Positions 1-7,263 of a stretch of 18,578 nt of DNA are shown piece after piece. Source of the stretch: an uncultured Paraglaciecola sp. GTDB taxonomy: Bacteria; Pseudomonadota; Gammaproteobacteria; Enterobacterales; Alteromonadaceae. The translations under genes and the position numbers were made by a program. Under the pieces are notes generated by a model. The model ran no database searches. It saw only the letters and a list, made by a program, of their open reading frames with translations, and was not told the DNA's origin. The stretch spans positions 1 through 18,578 of the forward strand of contig CAJQKX010000031.1 in NCBI GenBank assembly GCA_905479025.1. The letters are read 5' to 3'. Every line of letters begins with the position of its first letter. Within the stretch, counting starts at the first letter, position 1.

Positions 1-1
1 T

Positions 2-334
2 GTGGCAGTAAAAGCACTGTCTCTGGTGATTACTTTCCTTGGGTTTTGTCAATTAAACGTGAGTAAGTTAAGTGGGGCTCATCCCTTGGATGGTCTGGTA
101 GAATTATCAGTATTGCCCCAGATATTGAGATATATGAGGATGCTCATTCGCTGGCAAAAAGTGATGCTCAACGAAATGCCCCGAGTTGATGTGTACTTCG
201 TCAAAAATGATTTTAAACCCACAGGTTTAGGTGAACCAGGTTTAGGGCCATTTGCTCCTGCATTAGCGAATGCAGTATTTGCCGCCTCGGGAAAACGTTA
301 TAGAGACTTACCGTTTAAACCTATGTCGTTGTAA
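2..334 (+). CDS. C-terminal fragment of a molybdopterin-binding hydroxylase large subunit (xanthine dehydrogenase / IorB type)
   Basis: Only the 3' end of the gene lies in the window. The last ~55 codons read LNEMPRVDV, then PTGLGEPGLGPFAPALANAV and GKRYRDLPF. This is the typical C-terminus of the molybdenum-cofactor-binding subunit of isoquinoline 1-oxidoreductase/aldehyde oxidase-type enzymes, which hydroxylate aldehydes or N-heterocycles; the GEPG segment belongs to the cofactor-binding C-terminal domain. The first ~50 codons in this frame do not resemble the family: the usual CG...NP and GG.I.GL motifs are absent. The real frame may therefore shift inside the fragment, or the gene may be decaying. 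The frame ends at TAA 332-334, just before a strong terminator. The family call for the C-terminus is fairly secure; intactness is not. Confidence 0.55.
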   Translation: MAVKALSLVITFLGFCQLNVSKLSGAHPLDGLVELSVLPQILRYMRMLIRWQKVMLNEMPRVDVYFVKNDFKPTGLGEPGLGPFAPALANAVFAASGKRYRDLPFKPMSL

Positions 335-352
335 ATTGGGTCTTAACGGATT

Positions 353-382
353 AAAAAGCCGCTTTAGATAGCGGCTTTTTTT
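353..382. terminator. Bidirectional rho-independent terminator between convergent genes
   Basis: GCCGCT at 358-363 pairs with AGCGGC at 370-375 around the loop TTAGAT. The stem is flanked by an A run (353-357) and a T run (376-382), so it can stop transcription in both directions. It lies between the molybdopterin-subunit gene (+) and cdd (-). Confidence 0.9.
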
Positions 383-445
383 GTGAAATATACTAGTTCA
401 TCCAATAATCTGGATTGAGGAATGAAATCCCTAAGTGAACTCCTG

Positions 446-856
446 CTATTTTTTATCAAACCCAAATGCTAAAGGCAGTAAGTCTGTGAACTTCACTGTT
501 TTAAGCTGACCATTTTGGGTAGCCAAATGTACCTCAGTCTGGGCATTTGCAAACTCAGCAATTTTTTGTCGACAACCGCCGCAAGGTGGGCAAAAGTTAT
601 CATTTGGACTGGCGATTAGAATGTGTTTAATCTGCTTACTACCCGAAGCAATCATGGCGGAAATAGCGCCTGCTTCAGCACACTGACCTAGGGGGTAAGC
701 GGCATTTTCAACATTGCAGCTGACATGGTGTTGTGCATTCTCATCAAGAATAGCGGCGCCCACGTGAAAATTTGAATAAGGCGCGTAGGCATTTTTTTGT
801 GCGTTAATGGCTAGCGCCAAAAGTATTTTGTGTTCGGCGGTTAGGTCAAGTGCCAT
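446..856 (-). CDS. cdd: Cytidine deaminase
   Basis: This 136-residue cytoplasmic enzyme deaminates cytidine and deoxycytidine to uridine and deoxyuridine in pyrimidine salvage. It has the length of the short homotetrameric type (about 130-140 residues) rather than the longer two-domain E. coli type. The N-terminal substrate segment YAPYSNFHVGAA is present. The zinc and catalytic site is complete: Cys59 and the proton-shuttle Glu61 in QCAEAGAI, and Cys92 and Cys95 in PCGGCRQ. The ATG start fits the family N-terminus, although no strong Shine-Dalgarno is visible. The gene is divergent from nlpI across 244 bp and ends against the terminator at 353-382. Confidence 0.95.
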   Translation of the reverse strand: MALDLTAEHKILLALAINAQKNAYAPYSNFHVGAAILDENAQHHVSCNVENAAYPLGQCAEAGAISAMIASGSKQIKHILIASPNDNFCPPCGGCRQKIAEFANAQTEVHLATQNGQLKTVKFTDLLPLAFGFDKK

Positions 857-1100
857 AAAAATCAGACTTTAAATTGAACTCGACCCATAGTTTGCTTTAT
901 TTCAGGCGTGAGATTCAAGTCTAATTCATGTTTTAACACAACAGGTACTGGGGCAACTTTACTTTTACAGGGAAATAAGCGATTCTAGGAAAATCAATTC
1001 TTATTGTTTATTCACGATTTTAAAGGGTTGTAGTGAAACCTAGACTCAAATTGAGAGTCATACAAATAATCTATTTTCAGGTAAAAATTCTCTACTCATT
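857..1100. promoter_or_regulatory. Divergent cdd / nlpI intergenic region
   Basis: These 244 bp separate the divergent cdd and nlpI starts and must carry both promoters. I see no convincing -35/-10 pair. A short inverted repeat, GACTC (1043-1047) and GAGTC (1055-1059), lies about 40 bp before nlpI. Neither start has a clear Shine-Dalgarno. No ORF with family resemblance lies here. Confidence 0.4.
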
Positions 1101-2009
1101 ATGCATAAACATTACAGTATCATCATTTTATTCAGTGCATTATTATTTGGTTGTGCAAACAACAGCGGCTCAACGCAAGACAACAGGCAAATGGGCAACT
1201 TGTTATTAGCCGAACCTGCACCAATGAATCCGCGCTCACAATTAGCCATTGCTCGTTATAGCCATATTTTGGCGAATACCGATTTAGAGGATGAGCAAAG
1301 AGCACAACTGTTGCATCAGCGTGGTACTTTATATGACAGTGTCGGTTTGTCTGGGTTGGCACAATATGATTTTAATCAGGCCATTAGATTAAAACCTGAT
1401 TTGGCTGAAGCTTATAATTCTATGGGGGTACATTACACCCAGCAAATGAATTTCATCCAAGCTTACGAAGCCTTTGATGCTACCTTAGATATTAACCCAG
1501 ATATGGAGTTTGCATTTTTAAACCGTGGTATTGCCTTATATTACGGTGGGCGCCCCGATTTGGCGGTGCGTGATTTTGGTACGTTTTATAACAGAAATGC
1601 AGCAGATCCTTATCGCGCCCTTTGGAGCTATCTCGCTTCCAGTGAAATAGATAAATCAAAAGCGATGCTTGAGTTAACTCAGCAACGTCAAAATTTAGAT
1701 GAAAACAACTGGGCTACACAGTTAGTAGATTTGTATCTCGAAAAAACAACCGAAAGTGAACTCTTAAACTCATTGATTAGTGGTGTAACCAGCCAACAAC
1801 AATTGACTGACAGATTATGTGAAGCCTATTTTTATTTAGGTAAATACCACTCTGCAAGAGGCAACACAGGTGTGGCGTCAAACTATTTTAAACTCGCATT
1901 AAGCACTAATGTATTCGAGTACGTTGAACACCGATACGCTCGACTAGAGCTTAATTTATTGCGTGATGAAGCCAATAAAAGCGCCACAAAAGAGATACAA
2001 ACCCAATAA
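1101..2009 (+). CDS. nlpI: Lipoprotein NlpI (TPR adaptor of the outer membrane)
   Basis: The 302-residue protein has a lipoprotein signal peptide ending in the lipobox LLFGC (Cys18), so the mature protein is lipidated and probably outer-membrane anchored. The body is made of tetratricopeptide repeats, for example LAQYDFNQAIRLKPDLAEAY at about 86-105 and AYEAFDATLDINPD after it, followed by RGIALYYGGRPDLAVRDF, a segment typical of NlpI. E. coli NlpI (294 residues) is a scaffold for murein endopeptidases and delivers MepS to the protease Prc; the same role is inferred here. In E. coli nlpI follows pnp; here it follows a divergent cdd and is followed 2 nt later by a putative zinc protease gene, so the two are probably co-transcribed and translationally coupled. 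Confidence 0.9.
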   Translation: MHKHYSIIILFSALLFGCANNSGSTQDNRQMGNLLLAEPAPMNPRSQLAIARYSHILANTDLEDEQRAQLLHQRGTLYDSVGLSGLAQYDFNQAIRLKPDLAEAYNSMGVHYTQQMNFIQAYEAFDATLDINPDMEFAFLNRGIALYYGGRPDLAVRDFGTFYNRNAADPYRALWSYLASSEIDKSKAMLELTQQRQNLDENNWATQLVDLYLEKTTESELLNSLISGVTSQQQLTDRLCEAYFYLGKYHSARGNTGVASNYFKLALSTNVFEYVEHRYARLELNLLRDEANKSATKEIQTQ

Positions 2010-2011
2010 AA

Positions 2012-3109
2012 ATGACTGTATTTACCAAATGGGGAATAGCCTTAGTTTGTGTGCTGGTCCCTGTTTGGCTTTTGGTTAATCACTATTCTGTGGATATCTC
2101 CCCTTCACAACAAAATCATCTTTCTTCGAAACCATTATCTAATCAACTGGCTGAACAACAACTTGCCGCAGGCCTAGCACTTTGGCGGGATAAAAAGTAC
2201 CAACAGTCGGCACAGGTATTTTCATTACTTGGGTCAAAAAAAATGAATGAGGATCTGCAATCTTTAACTAAGTTGTATCAGTATCACACCGCTGCTTTTA
2301 ATAAAAATCAAAATTCTGAATTTATGCAGCAGCTATCCACTTTGCCCAGTGACTGTAAACAAAAACTATTGTTTGTGACAGCAGATCTAGAATCCTTAGT
2401 GCAAGCTGAAAGTTTTAGGTCACGTTTTGCCCAGGACCCACGCTTAAAGTCATTGCCTATTTGTATCTATGACATGACTTGGTTTGATCCCATTGATATT
2501 GCCTGCGAAGAAAATTGGCACCAAAGTGGCCGATTAGGCTGTCAATTATTGTCACTGGCTGAGAAGTTAAAACGCTTACCTTTTACGCATTTAGTGATGT
2601 TTGCCAATAAAGGCAAAGCCAACGTTCACAACGGTGTGATGTTTCTTGATCGCCAAGACACCTACGATGTGTTTATTCACGAGTTAGCCCACTTCTCAGG
2701 TTTTATAGATGAATACCCACTCAGTCAAGCACTTGCAAAGCGCGTATGTGCTGGAGTCGACGCACCTAACATAGTGTTTCAACAGGCAAAAAAATTAAAA
2801 GCGGACCGACAATATTGGCAGTCAATAGGTCTGAAAAATAATACTGGCATATTTACCGCTAGGACTTGCGATAATCATTCTACCCAAGCGTTTAAAGCGT
2901 CTAAGCAGCTCACGTTTATGGAATATCACGATACCGGCTTTATTCCATATAGCTATTTAATGGCATGGCAAAGGCAACTTCAAATTACACCTAATCAACC
3001 CTCGGCTCATATTAATTTTGCTCAGTTGTATGAGCAGTCTGATAACCTATCAGAAAGCCAATTTTGGCGAGCCAGATACCAGCAGTATTTATCTTCTTCT
3101 ACAAATTAG
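2012..3109 (+). CDS. Membrane-anchored putative zinc metallopeptidase with metzincin-like motif
   Basis: I do not recognise a named family over the full 365 residues. Residues ~7-23 form one hydrophobic segment (signal anchor), placing the rest outside the cytoplasm. Six cysteines follow (115, 151, 165, 177, 246, 286), consistent with disulfides. Residues ~46-95 look like a TPR-type helical pair. The core VFIHELAHFSGFIDEY matches HExxHxxGxxD: His223, Glu224, His227, Gly230, Asp233. Asp as third zinc ligand occurs in snapalysin-type metzincins, and a DEY after HExxH also occurs in M64 peptidases. TFMEYHD (Met303) could be the Met-turn. The C-terminal ~35 residues look helical and TPR-like. ATG 2012 lies 2 nt after the nlpI stop, implying coupling. 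A periplasmic protease or inactive relative working with NlpI is inferred; the substrate is unknown. Confidence 0.7.
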   Translation: MTVFTKWGIALVCVLVPVWLLVNHYSVDISPSQQNHLSSKPLSNQLAEQQLAAGLALWRDKKYQQSAQVFSLLGSKKMNEDLQSLTKLYQYHTAAFNKNQNSEFMQQLSTLPSDCKQKLLFVTADLESLVQAESFRSRFAQDPRLKSLPICIYDMTWFDPIDIACEENWHQSGRLGCQLLSLAEKLKRLPFTHLVMFANKGKANVHNGVMFLDRQDTYDVFIHELAHFSGFIDEYPLSQALAKRVCAGVDAPNIVFQQAKKLKADRQYWQSIGLKNNTGIFTARTCDNHSTQAFKASKQLTFMEYHDTGFIPYSYLMAWQRQLQITPNQPSAHINFAQLYEQSDNLSESQFWRARYQQYLSSSTN

Positions 3110-3133
3110 GTCAATATTCTTTAACTCGTTAAT

Positions 3134-3162
3134 ATGTTAATTGCATGACTTATGAGTATAAT
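3134..3162 (+). promoter_or_regulatory. Candidate sigma-70 promoter of nadA
   Basis: A perfect TATAAT lies at 3157-3162. The hexamer 17 bp upstream (3134-3139, ATGTTA) is a poor -35. Transcription would start near 3169, downstream of an ATG at 3152 but upstream of the ATG at 3203. This supports 3203 as the nadA start. Confidence 0.45.
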
Positions 3163-3202
3163 ACTTAGACGTCTTATCAGTACCATTAGTCCTCATAAAA
3201 AT

Positions 3203-4261
3203 ATGTCTGAGTTATTTTCTGTAAAAACCATTGCGTACCCTTTTCCGGCCAAGCCCGTTGCATTGAATCAACTGCAACAGCAACAATACGTTCAGGAAAT
3301 CAAAATACTGCTTAAAAAAAATAATGCCGTATTAGTGGCGCATTATTACACTGATCCTGAAATCCAAGCCTTAGCCGAAGAAACCGGTGGGTGTATTTCT
3401 GATTCATTAGAGATGGCAAGGTTTGGACGTGACTGCGAAGCCGACACTTTGATTGTGGCTGGCGTAAAATTTATGGGCGAAACAGCTAAAATTCTCAGTC
3501 CTGAAAAAACAGTATTAATGCCTACCTTAGAAGCGACGTGCTCACTTGATATTGGCTGTCCTGAGGATCAATTTTCAAGTTTTTGTGATGCCCATCCCGA
3601 TCACAAAGTCGTGGTGTATGCCAATACTTCAGCTGCGGTAAAAGCCCGTGCTGATTGGGTAGTCACTTCAAGTATTGCCTTAGAAATCGTTGAGCATCTA
3701 GACGCATTAGGTGAGAAAATCATTTGGGCTCCGGATCGCCATTTAGGTGCATATATTGCTAAGCAGACCGGCGCAGATATGTTGATGTGGCAAGGTGAAT
3801 GTATCGTTCACGACGAGTTTTCAGCTCATGCGCTGTTAGACATGAAGCACCTTTATCCTGATGCTGCAGTTTTAGTGCATCCAGAATCACCTGCCAGTGT
3901 GGTCGCTTTGGCTGATGCTGTTGGTTCAACCACTCAGTTGATCAATGCAGCAAAAACCTTGCCCAATAGCCATTTTATTGTGGCCACCGATCGTGGTATT
4001 TTTTACAAAATGCAACAAGCCGCACCAGGTAAAATATTGTTAGAAGCCCCAACAGGCGGCAACGGTGCCACTTGCAAAAGCTGCGCCCACTGCCCATGGA
4101 TGGCCATGAACGGCCTACACGCTATCCACCAATCATTAACAGATAGCAAAGGTCATGAAATTTTTGTTGATGACGCCATGCGTCAACGTGCCTTAGTGCC
4201 TTTAAACCGTATGCTTGATTTTTCAGCTGAATTAAAAATGAAAGTGACGGGTAATGCCTAG
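3203..4261 (+). CDS. nadA: Quinolinate synthase (NadA)
   Basis: NadA condenses iminoaspartate with dihydroxyacetone phosphate to quinolinate, the second step of de novo NAD synthesis, using an oxygen-sensitive [4Fe-4S] cluster. From the ATG at 3203 the protein has 352 residues and begins [15 protein letters not shown], close to the E. coli N-terminus. With this start the three cluster cysteines fall at Cys113 (EATCSLD), Cys200 (QGECIVHD) and Cys297 (SCAHCPW), the E. coli positions. Other conserved blocks are [41 protein letters not shown] and [12 protein letters not shown]. An in-frame ATG at 3152 would add 17 unmatched residues and overlaps the likely promoter. nadB and nadC are not in the window, so nadA stands alone. 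Confidence 0.96.
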   Translation: MSELFSVKTIAYPFPAKPVALNQLQQQQYVQEIKILLKKNNAVLVAHYYTDPEIQALAEETGGCISDSLEMARFGRDCEADTLIVAGVKFMGETAKILSPEKTVLMPTLEATCSLDIGCPEDQFSSFCDAHPDHKVVVYANTSAAVKARADWVVTSSIALEIVEHLDALGEKIIWAPDRHLGAYIAKQTGADMLMWQGECIVHDEFSAHALLDMKHLYPDAAVLVHPESPASVVALADAVGSTTQLINAAKTLPNSHFIVATDRGIFYKMQQAAPGKILLEAPTGGNGATCKSCAHCPWMAMNGLHAIHQSLTDSKGHEIFVDDAMRQRALVPLNRMLDFSAELKMKVTGNA

Positions 4262-4300
4262 TGCCATTGTTTTGGCTTGTGATGTACATCAATTAGTCAG

Positions 4301-4328
4301 ATAAAAGCCAGCTATAGCTGGGTTTTAT
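4301..4328. terminator. Terminator after nadA
   Basis: CCAGC (4308-4312) pairs with GCTGG (4317-4321) across the loop TATA. ATAAAA (4301-4306) can pair with TTTTAT (4323-4328) after one G-G mismatch. The A/T flanks would let it act on either strand. Confidence 0.65.
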
Positions 4329-4379
4329 CTTTATATCCCACATATATTTGTAGTATTTTAATAATTAGGAGCGTGTGTA

Positions 4380-4967
4380 ATGCCAGATTTAAGTCACTAC
4401 AAAGGGATAGTGTTTGATATGGACGGAACCTTAATAGACTCAATGAGTGCACACGGCATAGCTTGGCGAAAAACCTGCGAAAAATATGCTTATCCTTTTG
4501 ATTCACAATACATACATAACCTTGGCGGCGTGCCCACCAGAGACATTGTTAAACACCTCAATGAAAAACATAGTTTGAGCCATGACTTAGACGAAGTCAG
4601 CGAAACAAAACGCTTAGCGTTTCTCGATCTTAAAGATAAGCCAAGCATTGTCGACGATACATACCAAGTAATGCTTACTTACCAAGGTAAACTTAAAATG
4701 GGAGTCGGTACTGGCGCGGAGCGAAATAACGCAATTCAAATGCTAAGCGATACCGGCTTGTTAGCACGTCTTGACACCGTTGTTACTGCTTCTGATGTCA
4801 CTCACGGCAAACCCCACGGTGAAACTTTTGTTACCGTAGCCACAAATATGGGCTTACAGCCACATGAGTGCGTGGTGTTTGAAGACACTGAAGTAGGCCG
4901 TCAAGCCGCCCAAAATGCCGGTATGGACTGCATCATGGTGATCAACGGCAAGATAGTCTTGCCATAA
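4380..4967 (+). CDS. HAD-superfamily sugar-phosphatase / beta-phosphoglucomutase-like protein (YqaB type)
   Basis: This 195-residue protein is a HAD subfamily IA hydrolase. Motif I is FDMDGT (nucleophile Asp13, acid/base Asp15), motif II is VGTG (Thr111), motif III is Lys144 in GKPHGETF, and motif IV is FEDTEVG (Glu168, Asp169). A helical cap of the phosphoglucomutase/phosphatase kind lies at ~20-85. Length and layout match E. coli YqaB (188 residues), which dephosphorylates fructose-1-phosphate and related sugar phosphates; the exact substrate here cannot be read from sequence. The usual Pro after the motif III lysine is kept. ATG 4380 is preceded by TAGGAG at 4366-4371 with good spacing. 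The gene is separated from nadA by a terminator and is probably a single transcript. Confidence 0.88.
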   Translation: MPDLSHYKGIVFDMDGTLIDSMSAHGIAWRKTCEKYAYPFDSQYIHNLGGVPTRDIVKHLNEKHSLSHDLDEVSETKRLAFLDLKDKPSIVDDTYQVMLTYQGKLKMGVGTGAERNNAIQMLSDTGLLARLDTVVTASDVTHGKPHGETFVTVATNMGLQPHECVVFEDTEVGRQAAQNAGMDCIMVINGKIVLP

Positions 4968-4973
4968 TAAATA

Positions 4974-5004
4974 AGCTAATTATTTTCAGTTAGCTGCATT
5001 TTTT
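4974..5004 (+). terminator. Probable terminator after the HAD gene
   Basis: AGCTAA (4974-4979) pairs with TTAGCT (4990-4995) around a 10-nt loop. Three bases later comes a run of six T (4999-5004). The stem is short and AT-rich, so the call is moderate. Confidence 0.45.
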
Positions 5005-5114
5005 GTGGCATTCGCGGGTATATGACCAATAAATCACCACATCAACTGTTTGGGTGCAGTTATTACTTGCGCAGCCAAGCGGATTTACCTAACATACGCG
5101 CCTCTTTTGTGGGA

Positions 5115-5128
5115 GCGATTTAAATCGC
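5115..5128. repeat. Perfect 14-bp palindrome in the HAD-tRNA spacer
   Basis: GCGATTTAAATCGC is a perfect palindrome about 100 bp before the tRNA gene. Another small stem, GGTGC (5163-5167) with GCACC (5175-5179), lies nearby. It may be a protein-binding site or part of a dispersed repeat; the sequence alone does not decide. The rest of the 262-bp spacer has no supported gene. Confidence 0.5.
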
Positions 5129-5229
5129 CAAGCGCTAACAGGCTGCAAAGGAGAAAAACCAAGGTGCAGGCCAAGCACCAAGTTAAATAAAATTAACTGA
5201 AGTAAATAGGCTAAGATTTTAAAAGTTTT

Positions 5230-5319
5230 GGAGAGCTGGCTGAGTGGCTTAAGGCGCACGCCTGGAAAGTGTGTTTAGGGTTAAACCTAACGAGAGTTCG
5301 AATCTCTCGCTCTCCGCCA
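5230..5319 (+). tRNA. tRNA-Ser (anticodon GGA)
   Basis: This 90-nt gene has acceptor arm GGAGAGC (5230-5236) pairing with GCTCTCC (5309-5315), discriminator G5316 and encoded CCA 5317-5319. The D arm contains GAGTGGCTTAAGG. The anticodon loop CTGGAAA gives anticodon GGA at 5264-5266, reading UCC/UCU serine codons. A long variable arm follows, as expected for class II tRNAs, then the T arm CGAGAGTTCGAATCTCTCG. It closely follows the layout of E. coli tRNA-Ser(GGA). A possible -10 (TAAGAT, 5212-5217) lies upstream without a clear -35. Confidence 0.97.
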
Positions 5320-5369
5320 AATACAAAAAAGCCCCGCTGATAAATTTAGCGGGGCTTTTTTGTATTTGG
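5317..5369. terminator. Very long terminator stem overlapping the tRNA CCA end
   Basis: A perfect 22-bp inverted repeat: 5317-5338 pairs with 5348-5369 around a 9-nt loop. The GC core is GCCCCGCT/AGCGGGGC, flanked by A6/T6 and then CCAAATAC/GTATTTGG. The first three stem bases are the tRNA CCA. The T6 at 5356-5361 makes it a strong rho-independent terminator, and the symmetry makes it bidirectional. Confidence 0.92.
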
Positions 5370-5506
5370 TGGTTAGACAAATTTTTAGAACAAATTTATT
5401 CATAGTATTTATGTTGTTCACATTATTTGAAGGCTAGCTAAAGCTGCCCTATGTTGCTATTGCCACTTAGGAGGAACATGCGTCTTATAGCATGGTTGCG
5501 AAGCGA

Positions 5507-5703
5507 TGAAATACAGGGATGTATTTCACACAAATTGTCTGGAACAATTTGCACCGTCTATTACGCTAGAAGGAGCTTGAAAACAGAGGTTCAAGAGTGA
5601 ATCTAGAGCGGTCAAGTGTTTCCCAACATGACAGTATGTTGCGGACTTTTTACTTTGGTACAGAGCAAAATAGGCCACGCAGCTCGTTGAAACGACGAGG
5701 CTG
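5507..5703. repeat. Array of five successive stem-loops in a gene-free region
   Basis: Five inverted repeats follow each other. (1) TGAAATACA 5507-5515 with TGTATTTCA 5520-5528, 9 bp, loop GGGA. (2) CAAATTGT 5531-5538 with ACAATTTG 5544-5551, 8 bp, loop CTGGA. (3) CTTGAA 5576-5581 with TTCAAG 5590-5595, enclosed by CTAGA/TCTAG (5566-5570/5602-5606) and ACCG/CGGT (5553-5556/5609-5612). (4) CAACAT 5624-5629 with ATGTTG 5636-5641. (5) CTCGT 5683-5687 with ACGAG 5695-5699, extended by CAG/CTG across a bulge. The stems differ in sequence but not in design, which points to a structured repeat element or RNA rather than coding DNA. The rest of 5370-5980 shows no supported gene. Confidence 0.7.
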
Positions 5704-5905
5704 TCATGCAAACAAGACATTACCCGTATATCTATCCGTATATATATCAGTATAAAAACACCTCTCACTACTTTTTTTATACGCTCAGGTTTTTTCAAGA
5801 ATTGGGTTATGCTATTACTTTTAGTATCAGCCATTTAGTTGTCTCACTATGAAGATTATATTAATGAAGCGAAAGCCCTACTAACAACTTCGTCGTCACG
5901 GCGAT

Positions 5906-5930
5906 TTGATCAATAAAATTATTTTATCAA
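5906..5930. promoter_or_regulatory. AT-rich palindrome upstream of the SMP-30-like gene
   Basis: ATAAAAT (5913-5919) and ATTTTAT (5921-5927) are perfect inverted halves around T5920, within outer TTGAT/ATCAA (5906-5910 and 5926-5930). It lies 50-75 bp before the chosen start of the next gene, a reasonable operator position. Function is inferred only. Confidence 0.3.
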
Positions 5931-5980
5931 CAGTATTCTTAAAATTGTGTACACCTAATTGTAAAAAGAATGGAGAAGGT

Positions 5981-7042
5981 ATGAATAAATTGATTCTTGG
6001 CCTAATCGGAACACTAGGCATTTTAATTCTCATGGTTGTTTTCATCTCCGCGCCTATTTCGCCAGTAGCTTATGCACCTTCTCCGCCTCTTGAACTTTCC
6101 GGCGTATTGACAGCAAATAAGCTGTTACAGAAAGCAGAACTTTTAGCCCTAGGTGAAATCGATGGACCAGAAGAGGTGGCGGTGGACAGCCAAGGCCGAA
6201 TCTATGGGGGCACACAAGACGGCAAGATTATGGTGCTAACGTCAGATGGCAAGCTGGATGTTTTTGCTGAAACCTATGGTCGTCCTTTGGGTATGCAATT
6301 TGATAAAAATGAGAATTTGATTGTCTGCGATGCGGATAAAGGGCTACTGTCGATTAATCCTCAAGGAAAAATAACTGTGCTGGCTGCGTCAGCAGATAAC
6401 CTCCCCTTTAAGTTAACCGATGCGTTAGATATTGCCAGTGATGGAACTATTTATTTTACAGATGCGAGCTCCAAATACGGTCATAGCGAACATCTTTATG
6501 ATCTTTTAGAATCAAAACCTTATGGCAGACTTCTTAGTTATCATCCGGATAATGGTCAGATTAAGGTGTTATTGAGCGAGCTTTATTTTGCAAATGGGGT
6601 CGCTCTATCTCAAGAAGAAGACTTTCTCTTAGTGAATGAGACTTATCGCTACAGGATTGTCAGATATTGGCTCAGTGGACCCCAAGCAGGCACGCAAGAT
6701 ATCTTCATTGATAATTTACCAGGATTTCCCGATAACATTTCCAGTAATGGTCAAGGCACATTTTGGTTAGCTCTGTTTACGGTTCGAAATAACGTGTTGG
6801 ATACACTCCATGCTTTTCCTTTTCTAAAAACTCAAATGTCCAAATTGCCCAAGGCTTTATGGCCTAAACCCCAGCCTTACGGTTTAGTTTTGGCTTTGAA
6901 TGAACAAGGCCAAATCACCCAAAGTTTACATGAGCCCACGGGTCAGCATTTAAAGGAAATAACTTCTGCTCGTGAACATGATGGTTATCTGTATTTGGGC
7001 AGTTTGCATAATGATCGGATTGGAAAGTATAAATTACCCTAG
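5981..7042 (+). CDS. SMP-30/gluconolactonase/strictosidine synthase-like beta-propeller protein, membrane-anchored
   Basis: From ATG 5981 the protein has 353 residues, with one hydrophobic N-terminal segment (~4-23) that anchors or exports it. The body is a six-bladed propeller of the strictosidine synthase/APMAP type. Blades show GPEEVAVDSQGRIYGGTQDG, GRPLGMQFD with NLIVCDADKGLL, DALDIASDGTIYFTDASSKY, FANGVALS with LVNETYRYRIVRYW, and FPDNISSNGQGTFWLAL. Bacterial relatives are lactonases or esterases with a central metal; substrate unknown. GGAG at 5972-5975 supports ATG 5981; an in-frame TTG at 5906 would add 25 residues over a palindrome. It is a single gene; the aminotransferase downstream is 220 bp away. 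Confidence 0.85.
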   Translation: MNKLILGLIGTLGILILMVVFISAPISPVAYAPSPPLELSGVLTANKLLQKAELLALGEIDGPEEVAVDSQGRIYGGTQDGKIMVLTSDGKLDVFAETYGRPLGMQFDKNENLIVCDADKGLLSINPQGKITVLAASADNLPFKLTDALDIASDGTIYFTDASSKYGHSEHLYDLLESKPYGRLLSYHPDNGQIKVLLSELYFANGVALSQEEDFLLVNETYRYRIVRYWLSGPQAGTQDIFIDNLPGFPDNISSNGQGTFWLALFTVRNNVLDTLHAFPFLKTQMSKLPKALWPKPQPYGLVLALNEQGQITQSLHEPTGQHLKEITSAREHDGYLYLGSLHNDRIGKYKLP

Positions 7043-7185
7043 GTCATGGTTTTGTTATTTAACACACTACGCTGAGGTTATTGGCATCTTGATAATGACA
7101 AAGCCAGCTCAATTCATTTGGGTTATTTGTATTTTAGGTAATGCATGCCTTCGTTAATTTGATGTAAATCTCCAAAGTATTTAAA

Positions 7186-7241
7186 AGGTGTTTTACACCT
7201 CTACAGATGGCAAAATAGTAAGTATTCGTTTTCACTATTTT
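7186..7241. promoter_or_regulatory. Two small inverted repeats before the aminotransferase gene
   Basis: AGGTGT (7186-7191) pairs with ACACCT (7195-7200) around a TTT loop. AAAATAGT (7212-7219) pairs with ACTATTTT (7234-7241) around 14 nt. They lie 20-80 bp before the TTG start, so they may be operator sites or leader structures. No clear -35/-10 pair is visible. Confidence 0.3.
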
Positions 7242-7263
7242 CCAGAAAGTTGAGTAGTATCAT

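Noticed and set aside
3152..3202. Upstream ATG extension of nadA
   Set aside because: It precedes the likely transcription start, adds residues absent from the family, and shifts the cluster cysteines from their usual positions.
5022..5123. 33-codon ATG frame in the HAD-tRNA gap
   Set aside because: No ribosome site, no recognisable protein, and it ends inside a palindrome.
5526..5834. 102-codon open frame on the minus strand
   Set aside because: It overlaps the stem-loop array, has no family resemblance, and its codons follow the inverted repeats.
5230..5980. Genomic island integrated at tRNA-Ser
   Set aside because: No integrase, no second copy of the tRNA 3' end and no phage or plasmid genes follow.
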